From: an uncultured Rhizobiaceae group bacterium | Lineage (GTDB): Bacteria; Pseudomonadota; Alphaproteobacteria; Rhizobiales; Rhizobiaceae | Reading direction: 5' to 3' | Assembly: GCA_937958815.1 (NCBI GenBank) | Contig: CALGMR010000005.1 | Location: 1 to 64,000 of the forward strand | Length of the DNA stretch: 64,000 bases | Part shown: positions 8,787 through 17,818 of the stretch, one piece after another | Layout of the letters: the number at the start of each line of letters is the position of its first letter | How positions within the stretch are numbered: position 1 is the stretch's first letter | The notes under the pieces: generated by a model | Databases searched by the model: none | What the model saw: only the letters and a program-made list of their open reading frames with translations | What the model was told of the DNA's origin: nothing | Translations under genes and position numbers: made by a program

Positions 8787-9053
8787 TTACTGTGAAGATA
8801 AGTCGAGCGTGTCTCGACGTTTTGGGGGGGCTTCACGCAGGCGTTGACGTTTTGTCACGCGGCGCGGTCTGCGTTCCAGCTTGGAGACACGCTCTGGCAG
8901 TGCTTCCATGATCTCGTCGCGTTGTTGGTGCGAGTAAGACATCCACCCCGCAATTTCATCGCGCGAGCGGCCACAGCCATAGCAATGCCCAGAATTTGGT
9001 TCTATAGCGCAGACCAGAATGCAGGGTGACTTGATGGGAGAAGCGTTTTCCAT
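8787..9053 (-). CDS. DUF1289 domain protein
   Basis: This 88-residue protein has the DUF1289 signature: SPC at 9-11, Cys15, then Cys24 and Cys27 in HCYGCGR, followed by DEIAGW. The four cysteines suggest a small metal-binding or Fe-S knuckle. The C-terminal third is very basic (ERRPRRVTKRQRLR). It lies 6 bp from cobS and 2 bp from the aspartic protease gene, an arrangement common in Rhizobiales. Biochemical function is not established. Confidence 0.85.
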   Translation of the reverse strand: MENASPIKSPCILVCAIEPNSGHCYGCGRSRDEIAGWMSYSHQQRDEIMEALPERVSKLERRPRRVTKRQRLREAPPKRRDTLDLSSQ

Positions 9054-9059
9054 AACACC

Positions 9060-9893
9060 TTAAATAGCAATACATGCGCCGAGATAAAGGCCTATCTCGC
9101 AAAATTGTTGTGTTGCGCCCAAAGTGTCGCCCGTATGACCTTTGATGTGGTGGCGTGACAACCCGGTGATGCACACGACAGCGGCCGCTCCAAATACAAG
9201 AGACGTAACCATTGCAATTGGTGGCAGCGCAAACCCCAGTAACACCAATGCAGGCACTGCAAAGGCGATGGATTTCGTGAAAACGGATTGATCAGGCGCC
9301 CCAAATTTTGCGGCAAGGCTTTCAGCTTCTTTTGCGGTGATTTCTTGGTTGTCTTCGCTTGTCAATTCATCTGCTTTTCGGGCTTGGGGAAGGGTGCTCC
9401 AAGGCCACAACATGGAAAACCGAGACAATCCTCCAATGGCGAGAACCGCTGCACATGCGGCATAATCAGTGGCACTGAACACGGTTGCCAGCAGCGCTGT
9501 GCGCAAGGCAAAGGACAGGATCAAAGCCAACACGCCATAGGTGCCAATGGCACTGTCCCGCATGATGGCCAATTTGCGCGTGATTGTATGACCACCCCAA
9601 AATCCGTCTGCCATGTCGGCCAAGCCGTCTTCATGCAATGCGCCTGTTGTGACGATGCCTGCGGCGACCGTCAGGATTGCTGAAACCCAGACAGACAATC
9701 CAAGCCAAACACATAGAACGGCGATCAGCGCAGCGGGGAGGCTGATTAGAATACCCGCAACCCCATACGTGTAGCTGGAGGTTTTGAATTTGGGTGTTTC
9801 GTTGAGGTTGTAGAATTTATGAATGGGCAGGCGCGACAGGAATTGAGCGCTTGAGAGAATGTCTTGTATCAAATTGGAGGGCGCGTTTGTCAT
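9060..9893 (-). CDS. cobS: Adenosylcobinamide-GDP ribazoletransferase
   Basis: CobS (CobV in the aerobic-pathway naming) joins adenosylcobinamide-GDP to alpha-ribazole in the inner membrane, the last step of the cobalamin nucleotide loop. The 277-residue protein has several transmembrane segments and the conserved motif HEDGLADMADGFWGG near residue 90, followed by KLAIMRDSxIGTYG. It is divergent from cobT, with a 149-bp shared intergenic region. No cobalamin riboswitch is evident there. Confidence 0.93.
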   Translation of the reverse strand: MTNAPSNLIQDILSSAQFLSRLPIHKFYNLNETPKFKTSSYTYGVAGILISLPAALIAVLCVWLGLSVWVSAILTVAAGIVTTGALHEDGLADMADGFWGGHTITRKLAIMRDSAIGTYGVLALILSFALRTALLATVFSATDYAACAAVLAIGGLSRFSMLWPWSTLPQARKADELTSEDNQEITAKEAESLAAKFGAPDQSVFTKSIAFAVPALVLLGFALPPIAMVTSLVFGAAAVVCITGLSRHHIKGHTGDTLGATQQFCEIGLYLGACIAI

Positions 9894-10042
9894 TTGGAGC
9901 CTTTTTCAAATTTCCCGTGCGATTTCGCAAATTTGCTGAGTTACGTCGTCTCTTTGCGGTTGCACCAGAAACCTTGTCGCTTATAGATGGCCTCGATGAT
10001 CTTGCCAAATGGCAATCACCCAAACGATGAGATTTGTAAGAG

Positions 10043-11059
10043 ATGGTACAGAACAGCGGTCTTCCTTTTGATGATATTCGCGCTTTGCTTCAGTCGATGC
10101 CTGGGCCTGATACCCATGCTGCTCAGTTGGTGTCAGAACGCGACAGTCAATTGACCAAACCACCTGGTGCTTTGGGCAAGCTGGAAGACATTGCTGTTTG
10201 GTTGGCCACTTGGACAGGCCGCACGCCGCAGATCACGCGTCCACTGGTGGCTATTTTTGCAGGTAATCATGGTGTGACAAAGCAGGGGGTGTCGCCGTTT
10301 CCCTCTGACGTTACTGCGCAAATGGTCGCCAATTTCTCCAGTGGTGGTGCGGCGATCAACCAGATCTGCATTGCCCATGATTTGGGGCTCAAGGTCTTTG
10401 ACTTGGCCTTGGAAGTGCCGACACAAGATATTACTGAAGAAGCAGCGATGGATGAACGCACCTGCGCTGCGACAATGGCTTTTGGCATGGAATCTATTGC
10501 TGGCGGGACAGATTTGCTCTGTATCGGCGAAATGGGCATTGGAAACACCACGATCGCTTCAGCCATTTACTATGCGCTTTATGGTGGCACCGCGGCAGAT
10601 TGGGTTGGACCTGGAACAGGCCACGATGAGGCAGGTGTTAAGTTGAAGGCAGACGTGATTGAAAAGGCTGTCGCCCTGCACAAAGAACATTTGAAAGATC
10701 CGCTAGAAGTGCTTCGCCGATTGGGTGGGCGTGAAATCGCCGCCATGGCCGGCGCAATTTTGGCGGGTAGGGCGCAGCGCATTCCTGTCGTTATTGATGG
10801 TTTTGTTGCCACATCTGCTGCAGCAATACTTCAAGAAATTGATGCAACTGCGCTTGATCATTGTATTTTCGCGCATACAAGCGCCGAACCTGCACATGAA
10901 ATGGCGCTTAAGGCTATGGGCAAACAACCATTGCTTAATCTCGGTATGCGCTTAGGTGAGGGCACTGGTGCAGCGCTCGCGGCCGGGATCATCAAGGCCG
11001 CAGCTCTGTGTCATACCGGAATGGCGACATTCGAAGAGGCAGCAGTCAGCAACAAATAG
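10043..11059 (+). CDS. cobT: Nicotinate-nucleotide--dimethylbenzimidazole phosphoribosyltransferase
   Basis: CobT transfers phosphoribose from nicotinate mononucleotide to dimethylbenzimidazole, giving the alpha-ribazole phosphate used by CobS. The 338-residue length is typical of rhizobial CobT/CobU proteins. Visible hallmarks are FAGNHGVTKQGVSPFP, GEMGIGNTT, and the C-terminal GMRLGEGTGAALA, where Glu306 matches the proposed catalytic base. The start at 10043 gives the expected N-terminus (GLPFDDIRALL). Confidence 0.95.
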   Translation: MVQNSGLPFDDIRALLQSMPGPDTHAAQLVSERDSQLTKPPGALGKLEDIAVWLATWTGRTPQITRPLVAIFAGNHGVTKQGVSPFPSDVTAQMVANFSSGGAAINQICIAHDLGLKVFDLALEVPTQDITEEAAMDERTCAATMAFGMESIAGGTDLLCIGEMGIGNTTIASAIYYALYGGTAADWVGPGTGHDEAGVKLKADVIEKAVALHKEHLKDPLEVLRRLGGREIAAMAGAILAGRAQRIPVVIDGFVATSAAAILQEIDATALDHCIFAHTSAEPAHEMALKAMGKQPLLNLGMRLGEGTGAALAAGIIKAAALCHTGMATFEEAAVSNK

Positions 11060-11142
11060 GTGCGCACATGCTGCTCTGCCTAAGACAAGTGCTTGTTTAG
11101 CAAAGCTTAACCGTAATTTGCCCATAATGCGCTTTGGTATAG

Positions 11143-13269
11143 TTGCGTAGTGTGTGGTTTGTCTTGGCCAAGTTGAATTATCGTCCCGAAATCGATGGCT
11201 TGCGCGCAGTCGCGGTCTTGTCTGTTCTGTTTTACCACGCGGGTTTTGCCGTGTTCGGTGGCGGATATGTGGGCGTTGATGTCTTCTTCGTCATTTCGGG
11301 TTATCTGATCACCAGCCTCATTGTTCGCGAAGTGAGTGAAAGTGGCGGTTTTCAATTCGGACGGTTTTATCTGCGCCGTATTAGAAGGCTGTTTCCTGCA
11401 CTTTTGTGCACGGTGTTGTTTTCCTGGGTCGCAGCGTTTCTCATATTTTCTCCCCAACAATTGCAGGATTTTGGTGCGTCTACGATTGCGGCGCTGACCA
11501 GCCTGTCGAATGTGTATTTTTGGTTTGAAGCGGATTATTTCGACACGGCAGTTTTTAACAAGCCGCTTTTGCACACGTGGTCGCTTTCGGTCGAGGAACA
11601 GTTTTACTTCATCTGGCCTGCTTTGATTGTTTTTGTTCTGGTGAAAATGCGCAGCGCCTTTGCACTCGTGATACTAGGACTGTTGTGTTTGGCGAGCCTG
11701 GGTTTGGCTGAATATTGGATGCAAGAAGACCGTGAAGCAGCGTTTTATTTGTTGCCAGCTCGTGTGGTCGAACTTGGCATTGGTGCTGCATTGGTGTGGT
11801 TGCCGAAGATGGAAGAGCGTGGCAATTCTGTTCTGGAGATTGGTGCCTTTGCCGGATTGGCCATGATTGTTTGGTCTATCTTTACCTATAGCCACGACAC
11901 GCTTTTCCCCGGTGTCACATCGCTTTTACCTTGCTTTGGTACGGCTCTATTCATCGCTTGCTCGAATGCAAAATGGAGCAGTTATCTTTTGCGCACACAG
12001 CCGATGGTTTGGGTCGGGCAGATCAGTTATTCGCTCTATCTCGTCCATTGGCCCGTCATCGTATTTTATTATGCAATCGCGCAAGACGCGCCCAACACTG
12101 TAGGCCTCTGGTTGATCGTGTTCTTGTCGGTGACGCTGGGCTGGATGCAATATCACTTCGTGGAAACCCGTTTCCGCCACAGCATATCAGGCAGGGATCT
12201 TTCTTTTGCGGGACTGGCTGCAGCCTGTGCGGCTTTGATTGCGGTTCCTTCCTATTCCGCATACGCGCATAGTGGTTGGCAGTGGCGTGTTCCTGAGGCC
12301 CGTTTGGTCAAGGTCAACGAGCTGGAAAACAGGCAGTTGGTGCAACAGGACTATTGTTCTTCATTTGCCCCAGAGGGCACTTTTGCGGGTGACCATCGTG
12401 ACATCATCACCTGCCAGAATTACCGTGGTAAGAAGCACAGTATCTATATTTGGGGTGACAGCCATGCGTTGCATCTCGCTGCTGGTTTTTCGTCTGTCTA
12501 TGAAAACTATAATGTTCATGTGTTGTATCAAAGTGGATGTGTGCCGCAGTCCGGTTTTGCAGGTTATGTTCGCGATTTTGGCAGTGCGCAGACACAAAAG
12601 TGTCAGGATCGCAATCGCAAAGCACTTGAAGCTTTCAAGCTTGCGCCACCGACACACTTGTTCTTGACGTCAGCTAAACGCTCAAGCCCCGCTGAAATTG
12701 CGCGTGCAACAAAGAGTGTTCTGAAATCGCTGTCCAACACTGAGCACAAAGTACGGTTCATGTCCGACTTCATTCGCCCGGGTAAATCACTGCTTGATTG
12801 TATGAATGTTCCAAGCATGGTGTTGAGCGACAAAGATGTGGCCGCTCGCTGCAAGGGCAACGAGAAAGACGCTGTGCGCGAACTCAAATACAATGAACGT
12901 TTGGCGAAATTGATGCCTGATATGATTGATGTGACAAGCGCTCAATGTGTGGGCGGCAATTGCAAATTTGTGCACAAGGAAAAGCTTTTATACATCGACA
13001 GTCACCACCTGAATGTTCCAGGGTCGGAGTACTTTATCCATAAGCTGCGTCGACAATTGGCCGTGTCCACCAAAGGTTGGAACACGCGCACAAAAGCATA
13101 TCAACGCCGCGTTGCCGATCTTATTTCCGATGGCAAAGCAGCGTGGCAGAGCAGTGCATTGCCAAATGCTGACGATCCGGATGTGGGTGTGGACACAACA
13201 ACGACAGGCAGCATTACTGGGCCAATTCTTGGCCTGCGCCCATCTTCTAACACTGTGGTGGCTGACTAG
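11143..13269 (+). CDS. OafA/YrhL-type acyltransferase with C-terminal SGNH domain
   Basis: Residues up to about 370 form an acyltransferase-3 domain with roughly ten membrane helices. It starts YRPEIDGLRAVAVLSVLFYH and contains VDVFFVISGYLI and RRIRRLFPAL. Residues 430-650 form an extracytoplasmic SGNH hydrolase-like domain with GDSH (Ser440) and DSHH (Asp619, His622). Such proteins O-acetylate surface polysaccharides or peptidoglycan-linked sugars. The start is uncertain: TTG 11143, GTG 11152 or TTG 11164 all lack a good ribosome binding site. The stop overlaps the convergent dehydrogenase gene by 4 bp. The acceptor sugar cannot be told. Confidence 0.9.
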   Translation: MRSVWFVLAKLNYRPEIDGLRAVAVLSVLFYHAGFAVFGGGYVGVDVFFVISGYLITSLIVREVSESGGFQFGRFYLRRIRRLFPALLCTVLFSWVAAFLIFSPQQLQDFGASTIAALTSLSNVYFWFEADYFDTAVFNKPLLHTWSLSVEEQFYFIWPALIVFVLVKMRSAFALVILGLLCLASLGLAEYWMQEDREAAFYLLPARVVELGIGAALVWLPKMEERGNSVLEIGAFAGLAMIVWSIFTYSHDTLFPGVTSLLPCFGTALFIACSNAKWSSYLLRTQPMVWVGQISYSLYLVHWPVIVFYYAIAQDAPNTVGLWLIVFLSVTLGWMQYHFVETRFRHSISGRDLSFAGLAAACAALIAVPSYSAYAHSGWQWRVPEARLVKVNELENRQLVQQDYCSSFAPEGTFAGDHRDIITCQNYRGKKHSIYIWGDSHALHLAAGFSSVYENYNVHVLYQSGCVPQSGFAGYVRDFGSAQTQKCQDRNRKALEAFKLAPPTHLFLTSAKRSSPAEIARATKSVLKSLSNTEHKVRFMSDFIRPGKSLLDCMNVPSMVLSDKDVAARCKGNEKDAVRELKYNERLAKLMPDMIDVTSAQCVGGNCKFVHKEKLLYIDSHHLNVPGSEYFIHKLRRQLAVSTKGWNTRTKAYQRRVADLISDGKAAWQSSALPNADDPDVGVDTTTTGSITGPILGLRPSSNTVVAD

Positions 13270-14183
13270 ATTTTTTTGTCGCAAAGCGCTTGCAAAATTA
13301 TGTCTGCACGTTGCTGGTAGTCGTTTTTGTCGAGGTCATAATTTGGGTCTAAATCCAACTCGCCAATTTTATCCTGCCAATCAACAGTGGCGTGGCTCAT
13401 GACATTGGACAAACCCAATTGTTCCACTGTGAGCGCAACTTCTCGCATCTCGGCTGCACGTCGTTTGCCGTGCACCATGACACGCTCAAGGTTGTAGTTG
13501 GAGCGGGCCTTCCATCCAAAACCGGGATAGGTTTTTTCAAGAGATTCCAGAACAAGTTCATCAACGCCAGCTTTGCGTCCTGCCAAAACACATTCCAGCA
13601 TCAGGGCTTCTAACCCTTTCATCATTATCGATCGCACCATTTTGGTGGCCGAAGCTGTGCCCACATCACCTTCTAAAACTGTGACATCCATATCCAACGC
13701 GCGCATGGCCGTTTCCGCGGCATCGGTGTGTGGGCCACTAATGTGCACTTTGGTTTTGTGAAGAGCAGGGTGGACCGGCGCCATCACGGCGACATCCACA
13801 TATCTTACACCGACAAATTCAACGAGCTCTGCACTTTTGCGCTTGGTGTCTGGAGCGCAAGAATTGCAATCAAAATAGAGCGCGTTTGGTTGCAGAGCAG
13901 ACAGTACACTGTTTGTAGCTGCCAAAGCCTGGTCGGCCGTGACAAAGCTGAATACGACATCTTTCTCCGCCACAGCATCAAGAGGAGATGACGCTGGATG
14001 CAAATGTGCAGCTTCAATTTTATTATGCATGGAAGAGCACGTTTCTCCGCTCGCCAGCAAAAGGTCGTAAACCGCTTTTATGGGAGAATTTTGCTTCCAA
14101 CCCTCTGCGAAAGCGGCACCCGCTTCACCGAAGCCGATCATTGCGACTGATGGGCGATTGTCTGTGTTTTTCTGTGTAGCCAT
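13266..14183 (-). CDS. NAD(P)-dependent beta-hydroxyacid dehydrogenase-like protein (DUF1932)
   Basis: The 305-residue product has an N-terminal Rossmann fold (VAMIGFGEAGAAFAEGW, with GxGxxG replaced by GFGEAG). The C-terminal half is of the DUF1932 type found in a subgroup of 6-phosphogluconate/3-hydroxyisobutyrate dehydrogenases (KMVRSIMMKGLEALMLE). The substrate is unknown. I chose the ATG at 14183; an ATG at 14201 adds six residues. It is convergent with the acyltransferase gene, with a 4-bp overlap. Confidence 0.8.
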   Translation of the reverse strand: MATQKNTDNRPSVAMIGFGEAGAAFAEGWKQNSPIKAVYDLLLASGETCSSMHNKIEAAHLHPASSPLDAVAEKDVVFSFVTADQALAATNSVLSALQPNALYFDCNSCAPDTKRKSAELVEFVGVRYVDVAVMAPVHPALHKTKVHISGPHTDAAETAMRALDMDVTVLEGDVGTASATKMVRSIMMKGLEALMLECVLAGRKAGVDELVLESLEKTYPGFGWKARSNYNLERVMVHGKRRAAEMREVALTVEQLGLSNVMSHATVDWQDKIGELDLDPNYDLDKNDYQQRADIILQALCDKKI

Positions 14184-14224
14184 GAAACAAACATACCACA
14201 TGAACGAATGCGAAAAACAGTAGT

Positions 14225-15790
14225 TTATGCGGCGGTGCTGTCTTTGTGTTTCGCTGTAAAGAGACTGCGTTTTGCTGGCTTGCTGGTCGCGTCCTGCGGC
14301 ACGGCTGGCAATTCTTCCATGACGCGTTTGCGAGGGAAGGCGGCTGTTACTTGTGTGCCTTCGCGCAATTTAGATTTGAACATAAACTCACCCTCATGCA
14401 TCTGAACCAATGCTTGAACAATTGGCAAACCAAGACCTGTGCCTTGTTCAGCGCTTTTGATAGCAATAGACCCTTGTCCAAATGAGGAAAGAACGATTGG
14501 AATTTCTTCTTCTGGGATGCCTGGCCCAGTATCTTTGACGCACACATACTGACCACCACCAGCTGTCCAGCCAACTTTCAACCACACAGTTCCACTGGGT
14601 GGAGTGAATTTGAGTGCGTTTGACAATAGGTTGAGCATGATTTGACGCACGGCTCTCGCGTCGGCCCAAATGTCCGGCATGTCCGGTTGGATTTGCATGA
14701 CAATTTCGACATCTTTTTCAGATGCTTTCAGTTTGACCATCTGTTGGCATTCTTCGGCTGCATAAGCCAAGCTTGTTGCGCTTTCGTGCAACTCGTAACG
14801 GCCAGCTTCTACACGGGATAGATCTAAAATCTCATTGATGAGTTTAAGCAAATGGGTGCCGGAGGAATGGATGTCTCCAGCGTATTCTTTGTAATAATCG
14901 TTGTTGAGTGGCCCCATAACTTCGTTGTTCATGATTTCTGAAAACCCCAAAATGGCGTTCAGGGGCGTGCGCAATTCATGGCTCATGGTTGCGAGAAATC
15001 GCGACTTCGCTAAATTTGCTTCCTCCGCGCGTCGTCTTGCTTCTTCTGAAACGCCGCGCGCCGATTCCAATTCCATAATTAGTTGATCGCGTTCGGCTCT
15101 TGATGTGAGGAAATCAAATTGAGAACTGCGCATGAGGTCGGCAATTCGTGCGAAGAAAAAACAAGCGCCAATGAGAACGAAAGCCATGCCGATAGACGGA
15201 AAAGTGGCTTCCATGGTCAACCGACCCGCCACCACTGCAGTGAAAGGTACGCATGTACACAAAACACCGTATTTGAGGTAGCGTGTTGTTACCAATGACA
15301 GGCCAATAAGCACCATTGATCCGGCAAAGGTCAGTACGGAAAGGCCACCTTCAGTGGAGAAAATCGGGTGGACGCCAAACAAGATTGCCCACATTAGACC
15401 AACGGCAAGTTGTATGATTTGAAAACTTGTTTGCCATTTTTTGACTTCCCGATCTTTTTTATCACTTTCATTAAAAGTTCGGGCAGTTCTGTTGATCCAG
15501 GCCAATAGCAAAATCGCCACAAGCGTCCATGGCAACAGGATAAGAGGCGAAATTGAAAAATGTGCGAAGAAAACTGCTACCAGAACGAGGAAAAAGGCTG
15601 GATACAGACCTTTTTCTTGAGATTTGGCGTGAAGTTCAAGGACCTCCAGGATGAAAAGATCATTTTTCTCGCCTTTGCCATTGAACACGGCTCTTTGTTC
15701 GCGCACCGCTTTGCGAGAAGCGTCGTTGGCATGGGGGCGCAAACGCTCAACAATTGTCTTATCAATGATTTGGCTTGTATCCATCGACAT
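14225..15790 (-). CDS. Membrane sensor histidine kinase (DivJ/PleC/PdhS-like)
   Basis: The 521-residue kinase has about five or six membrane helices (residues 60-215), a short coiled coil (about 225-265), and a HisKA dimerisation domain with His271 in MSHELRTPLNAILGFSE. The HATPase domain has NLLSNALKFTP, DTGPGIP and GTGLGLPIV. The H-box wording and the following DIHSSGTHLLKLINEILDLS are typical of the PleC/DivJ/PdhS kinases that feed DivK and CckA in alphaproteobacterial cell-cycle control. The frame is open to 15928, but that start would leave 2 bp to the divergent nuclease gene, so I prefer the ATG at 15790. Exact orthology is not resolved. Confidence 0.82.
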   Translation of the reverse strand: MSMDTSQIIDKTIVERLRPHANDASRKAVREQRAVFNGKGEKNDLFILEVLELHAKSQEKGLYPAFFLVLVAVFFAHFSISPLILLPWTLVAILLLAWINRTARTFNESDKKDREVKKWQTSFQIIQLAVGLMWAILFGVHPIFSTEGGLSVLTFAGSMVLIGLSLVTTRYLKYGVLCTCVPFTAVVAGRLTMEATFPSIGMAFVLIGACFFFARIADLMRSSQFDFLTSRAERDQLIMELESARGVSEEARRRAEEANLAKSRFLATMSHELRTPLNAILGFSEIMNNEVMGPLNNDYYKEYAGDIHSSGTHLLKLINEILDLSRVEAGRYELHESATSLAYAAEECQQMVKLKASEKDVEIVMQIQPDMPDIWADARAVRQIMLNLLSNALKFTPPSGTVWLKVGWTAGGGQYVCVKDTGPGIPEEEIPIVLSSFGQGSIAIKSAEQGTGLGLPIVQALVQMHEGEFMFKSKLREGTQVTAAFPRKRVMEELPAVPQDATSKPAKRSLFTAKHKDSTAA

Positions 15791-15930
15791 TATGCGACAC
15801 GTGTTCCAATGGCTTTTGAGGGCTGTTAAACCTCTTGTACCGAAATCATAGGCAATTTGTGCAAACGTCTCGTTAACAATAACGAAGTCTGAGTTTCTAA
15901 TATCCAGTTTTTGAAAGGGAAATTCCAAAC

Positions 15931-16530
15931 TTGGCTCGCAGATTCTTTAGACAGAGGCGCAGGAGAAGATCACGCATTTTAGATGTGGTTTTCACCCTTT
16001 TGTTGTTTGGGGCGATTGCCTACGCGACAGTTTGGTTGGACCAGAGGGCATCGCAGCAATTTACAGGCAAGACCTATGTGGTGGATGGCGACAGTTTGGT
16101 CATCAATGAACAAAAGCTGCGGCTTGTGGGTATTGATGCCCCTGAATTGGGGCAAACATGCACAAAGCAAGGTCGGGAATGGCCGTGCGGACGCCAAAGC
16201 CGCCAAGCATTGCGGCAGCTGGTGAAGCAGGGGGGCGTCGTTTGTACCTCTGAAGGCTTAGACAAATATGACAGGTGGTTGGTGGTGTGCCGCAACAAAG
16301 CAGGTTCCATGAACGCTGAAATGGTGAAACAGGGATGGGCGGTGGCTTATGGTCGATATTCGTCTTTGGAGAAAGTCTCCCGTTCCAATCGTGTTGGCAT
16401 TTGGGCTGGTGAATTTGATCAACCGCGAGATTGGCGCGAAGCGCAGCGTGGTAGTCTGGCATCAATGATATCATTGAACACCGAAAGGGTTGTCGCAAAA
16501 CTTCGCGGTATCAAAAAGCATTTTTTTTGA
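15931..16530 (+). CDS. Thermonuclease (SNase-like) family protein, membrane-anchored
   Basis: After a very basic start (residues 1-16) comes a single membrane helix (17-35), then a staphylococcal-nuclease-like OB-fold domain. It contains YVVDGDSLVI, LRLVGIDAPELGQTC and DKYDRWLVVCR. Such nucleases degrade DNA or RNA, usually with calcium, probably in the periplasm here. The start is a TTG at 15931 preceded by AAGGGAAA. The gene is divergent from the sensor kinase. Confidence 0.85.
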   Translation: MARRFFRQRRRRRSRILDVVFTLLLFGAIAYATVWLDQRASQQFTGKTYVVDGDSLVINEQKLRLVGIDAPELGQTCTKQGREWPCGRQSRQALRQLVKQGGVVCTSEGLDKYDRWLVVCRNKAGSMNAEMVKQGWAVAYGRYSSLEKVSRSNRVGIWAGEFDQPRDWREAQRGSLASMISLNTERVVAKLRGIKKHFF

Positions 16531-16566
16531 TAGTCTTTCCATCTAAACGAACAATTGGAATGACAG

Positions 16567-17178
16567 ATGAAATTATATGATGGTGGCAAAGCGCCGAACC
16601 CGAGACGCGTACGCATATTTTTGGCCGAAAAGGGACTTGAGGTTCCTCTGGAACCTGTTGACATGTCAGCGCTCGGTCACAAATCGGAACTAATTTCTTC
16701 CCGTAACCCACTGCAAAGACTGCCTGTTCTGGAGTTAGACGATGGAACAATCATCAGCGAGAGTGTGGCCATTTGTCGGTATTTTGAAGAGCTGCACCCT
16801 GAGCCGGCTTTGATGGGTGTAAATGCGCTCGATAAGGCAAATGTCGAAATGTGGCAGCGGCGCATGGAATTCAACTTATTGCTGTTGGTTGCCAATGTGT
16901 TTCGTCACGCCCACCCAGCTATGGCGGAATGGGAAGTTCCACAAATTAAGGAGTTCAGTGACTCCAACAAGCCTAAAGTTCTGGCAACGCTGGCATGGAT
17001 GAATGATGAACTAAAAGATAAAGAATTCATTGCTGGTGAGCGCTTCACCATTGCCGACATTACCGCAATGATCGCCGTGGATTTTTTGAAACCTGCGCGT
17101 TTAGAAGTGCCCGAAGAGCACACGCACGTTCTGGATTGGCACAAAAGAATGAAGGCGCGACCTTCTGCAAATGCCTGA
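16567..17178 (+). CDS. Glutathione S-transferase family protein
   Basis: The 203-residue protein has a thioredoxin-like N-terminal domain (MKLYDGGKAPNPRRVRIFLAE, with cis-proline and ESVAICRYFEEL). An all-helical C-terminal domain follows, with the N-capping box FTIADITAMIAVDFLK. It stands alone between the nuclease and an Lrp-type regulator. The conjugated substrate is unknown. Confidence 0.9.
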   Translation: MKLYDGGKAPNPRRVRIFLAEKGLEVPLEPVDMSALGHKSELISSRNPLQRLPVLELDDGTIISESVAICRYFEELHPEPALMGVNALDKANVEMWQRRMEFNLLLLVANVFRHAHPAMAEWEVPQIKEFSDSNKPKVLATLAWMNDELKDKEFIAGERFTIADITAMIAVDFLKPARLEVPEEHTHVLDWHKRMKARPSANA

Positions 17179-17304
17179 GAAATCTCATTTGAGTACAAAT
17201 TGCTTCAATATTTGTATTTGGGGCCAATTTATCTCTTCAAAACGCGCTCTATATCTTTATATGTAGAAAATCATTTCGCCTGCTAAGAGCTAGAAAGCGC
17301 TGAC

Positions 17305-17772
17305 ATGGATCGCATCGACAAACGAATTCTAACTTTGCTGCAACAAGATGCCACCACGCCAGTTGCTGAAATTGGCAAAAAAGTTGGGCTGTCAACGACG
17401 CCTTGCTGGCGACGCATTCAAAAGCTTGAAGAAGATGGCGTTATCAAAAAACGAGTGGCCGTGCTCGATCCAGTTTCAGTCAATGCCAAAGTCACGGTGT
17501 TTGTGTCCATTCGTACAGGATCGCACAACGCAGAGTGGTTGAAGCGGTTTTCTGAAGTGTCGATTGAATTTCCCGAAGTGGTGGAACTTTACCGAATGAG
17601 CGGCGACGTTGACTATTTGTTGCGCGTGGTTGTGCCGGACATCCAAGCTTATGACGCGTTCTACCAGCGGTTGATTTCCAAGATTGATATCAAGGATGTG
17701 AGCTCATCATTTGCCATGGAACAAATGAAATACACGACTGAATTGCCGCTGGATTATCTGTTGAAGTCATGA
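17305..17772 (+). CDS. Lrp/AsnC-family transcriptional regulator
   Basis: The 155-residue protein has an AsnC-type helix-turn-helix (DRIDKRILTLLQQDATTP..., VGLSTTPCWRRIQKLEEDG) and a RAM/AsnC ligand-binding domain with VVELYRMSGDVDYLLRVVVPD. Members sense amino acids and form octamers or dimers. A separate regulatory target is not evident; the convergent dehydrogenase downstream is one candidate. Confidence 0.92.
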   Translation: MDRIDKRILTLLQQDATTPVAEIGKKVGLSTTPCWRRIQKLEEDGVIKKRVAVLDPVSVNAKVTVFVSIRTGSHNAEWLKRFSEVSIEFPEVVELYRMSGDVDYLLRVVVPDIQAYDAFYQRLISKIDIKDVSSSFAMEQMKYTTELPLDYLLKS

Positions 17773-17818
17773 ATTTGATACCAGCGCCAGAGCAAGATGC
17801 CCTGGCGCGGATGACTTG

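Noticed and set aside
9894-10042. Cobalamin riboswitch between cobS and cobT
   Set aside because: I looked for a B12-box-like sequence and a long structured leader; the 149-bp gap shows neither.
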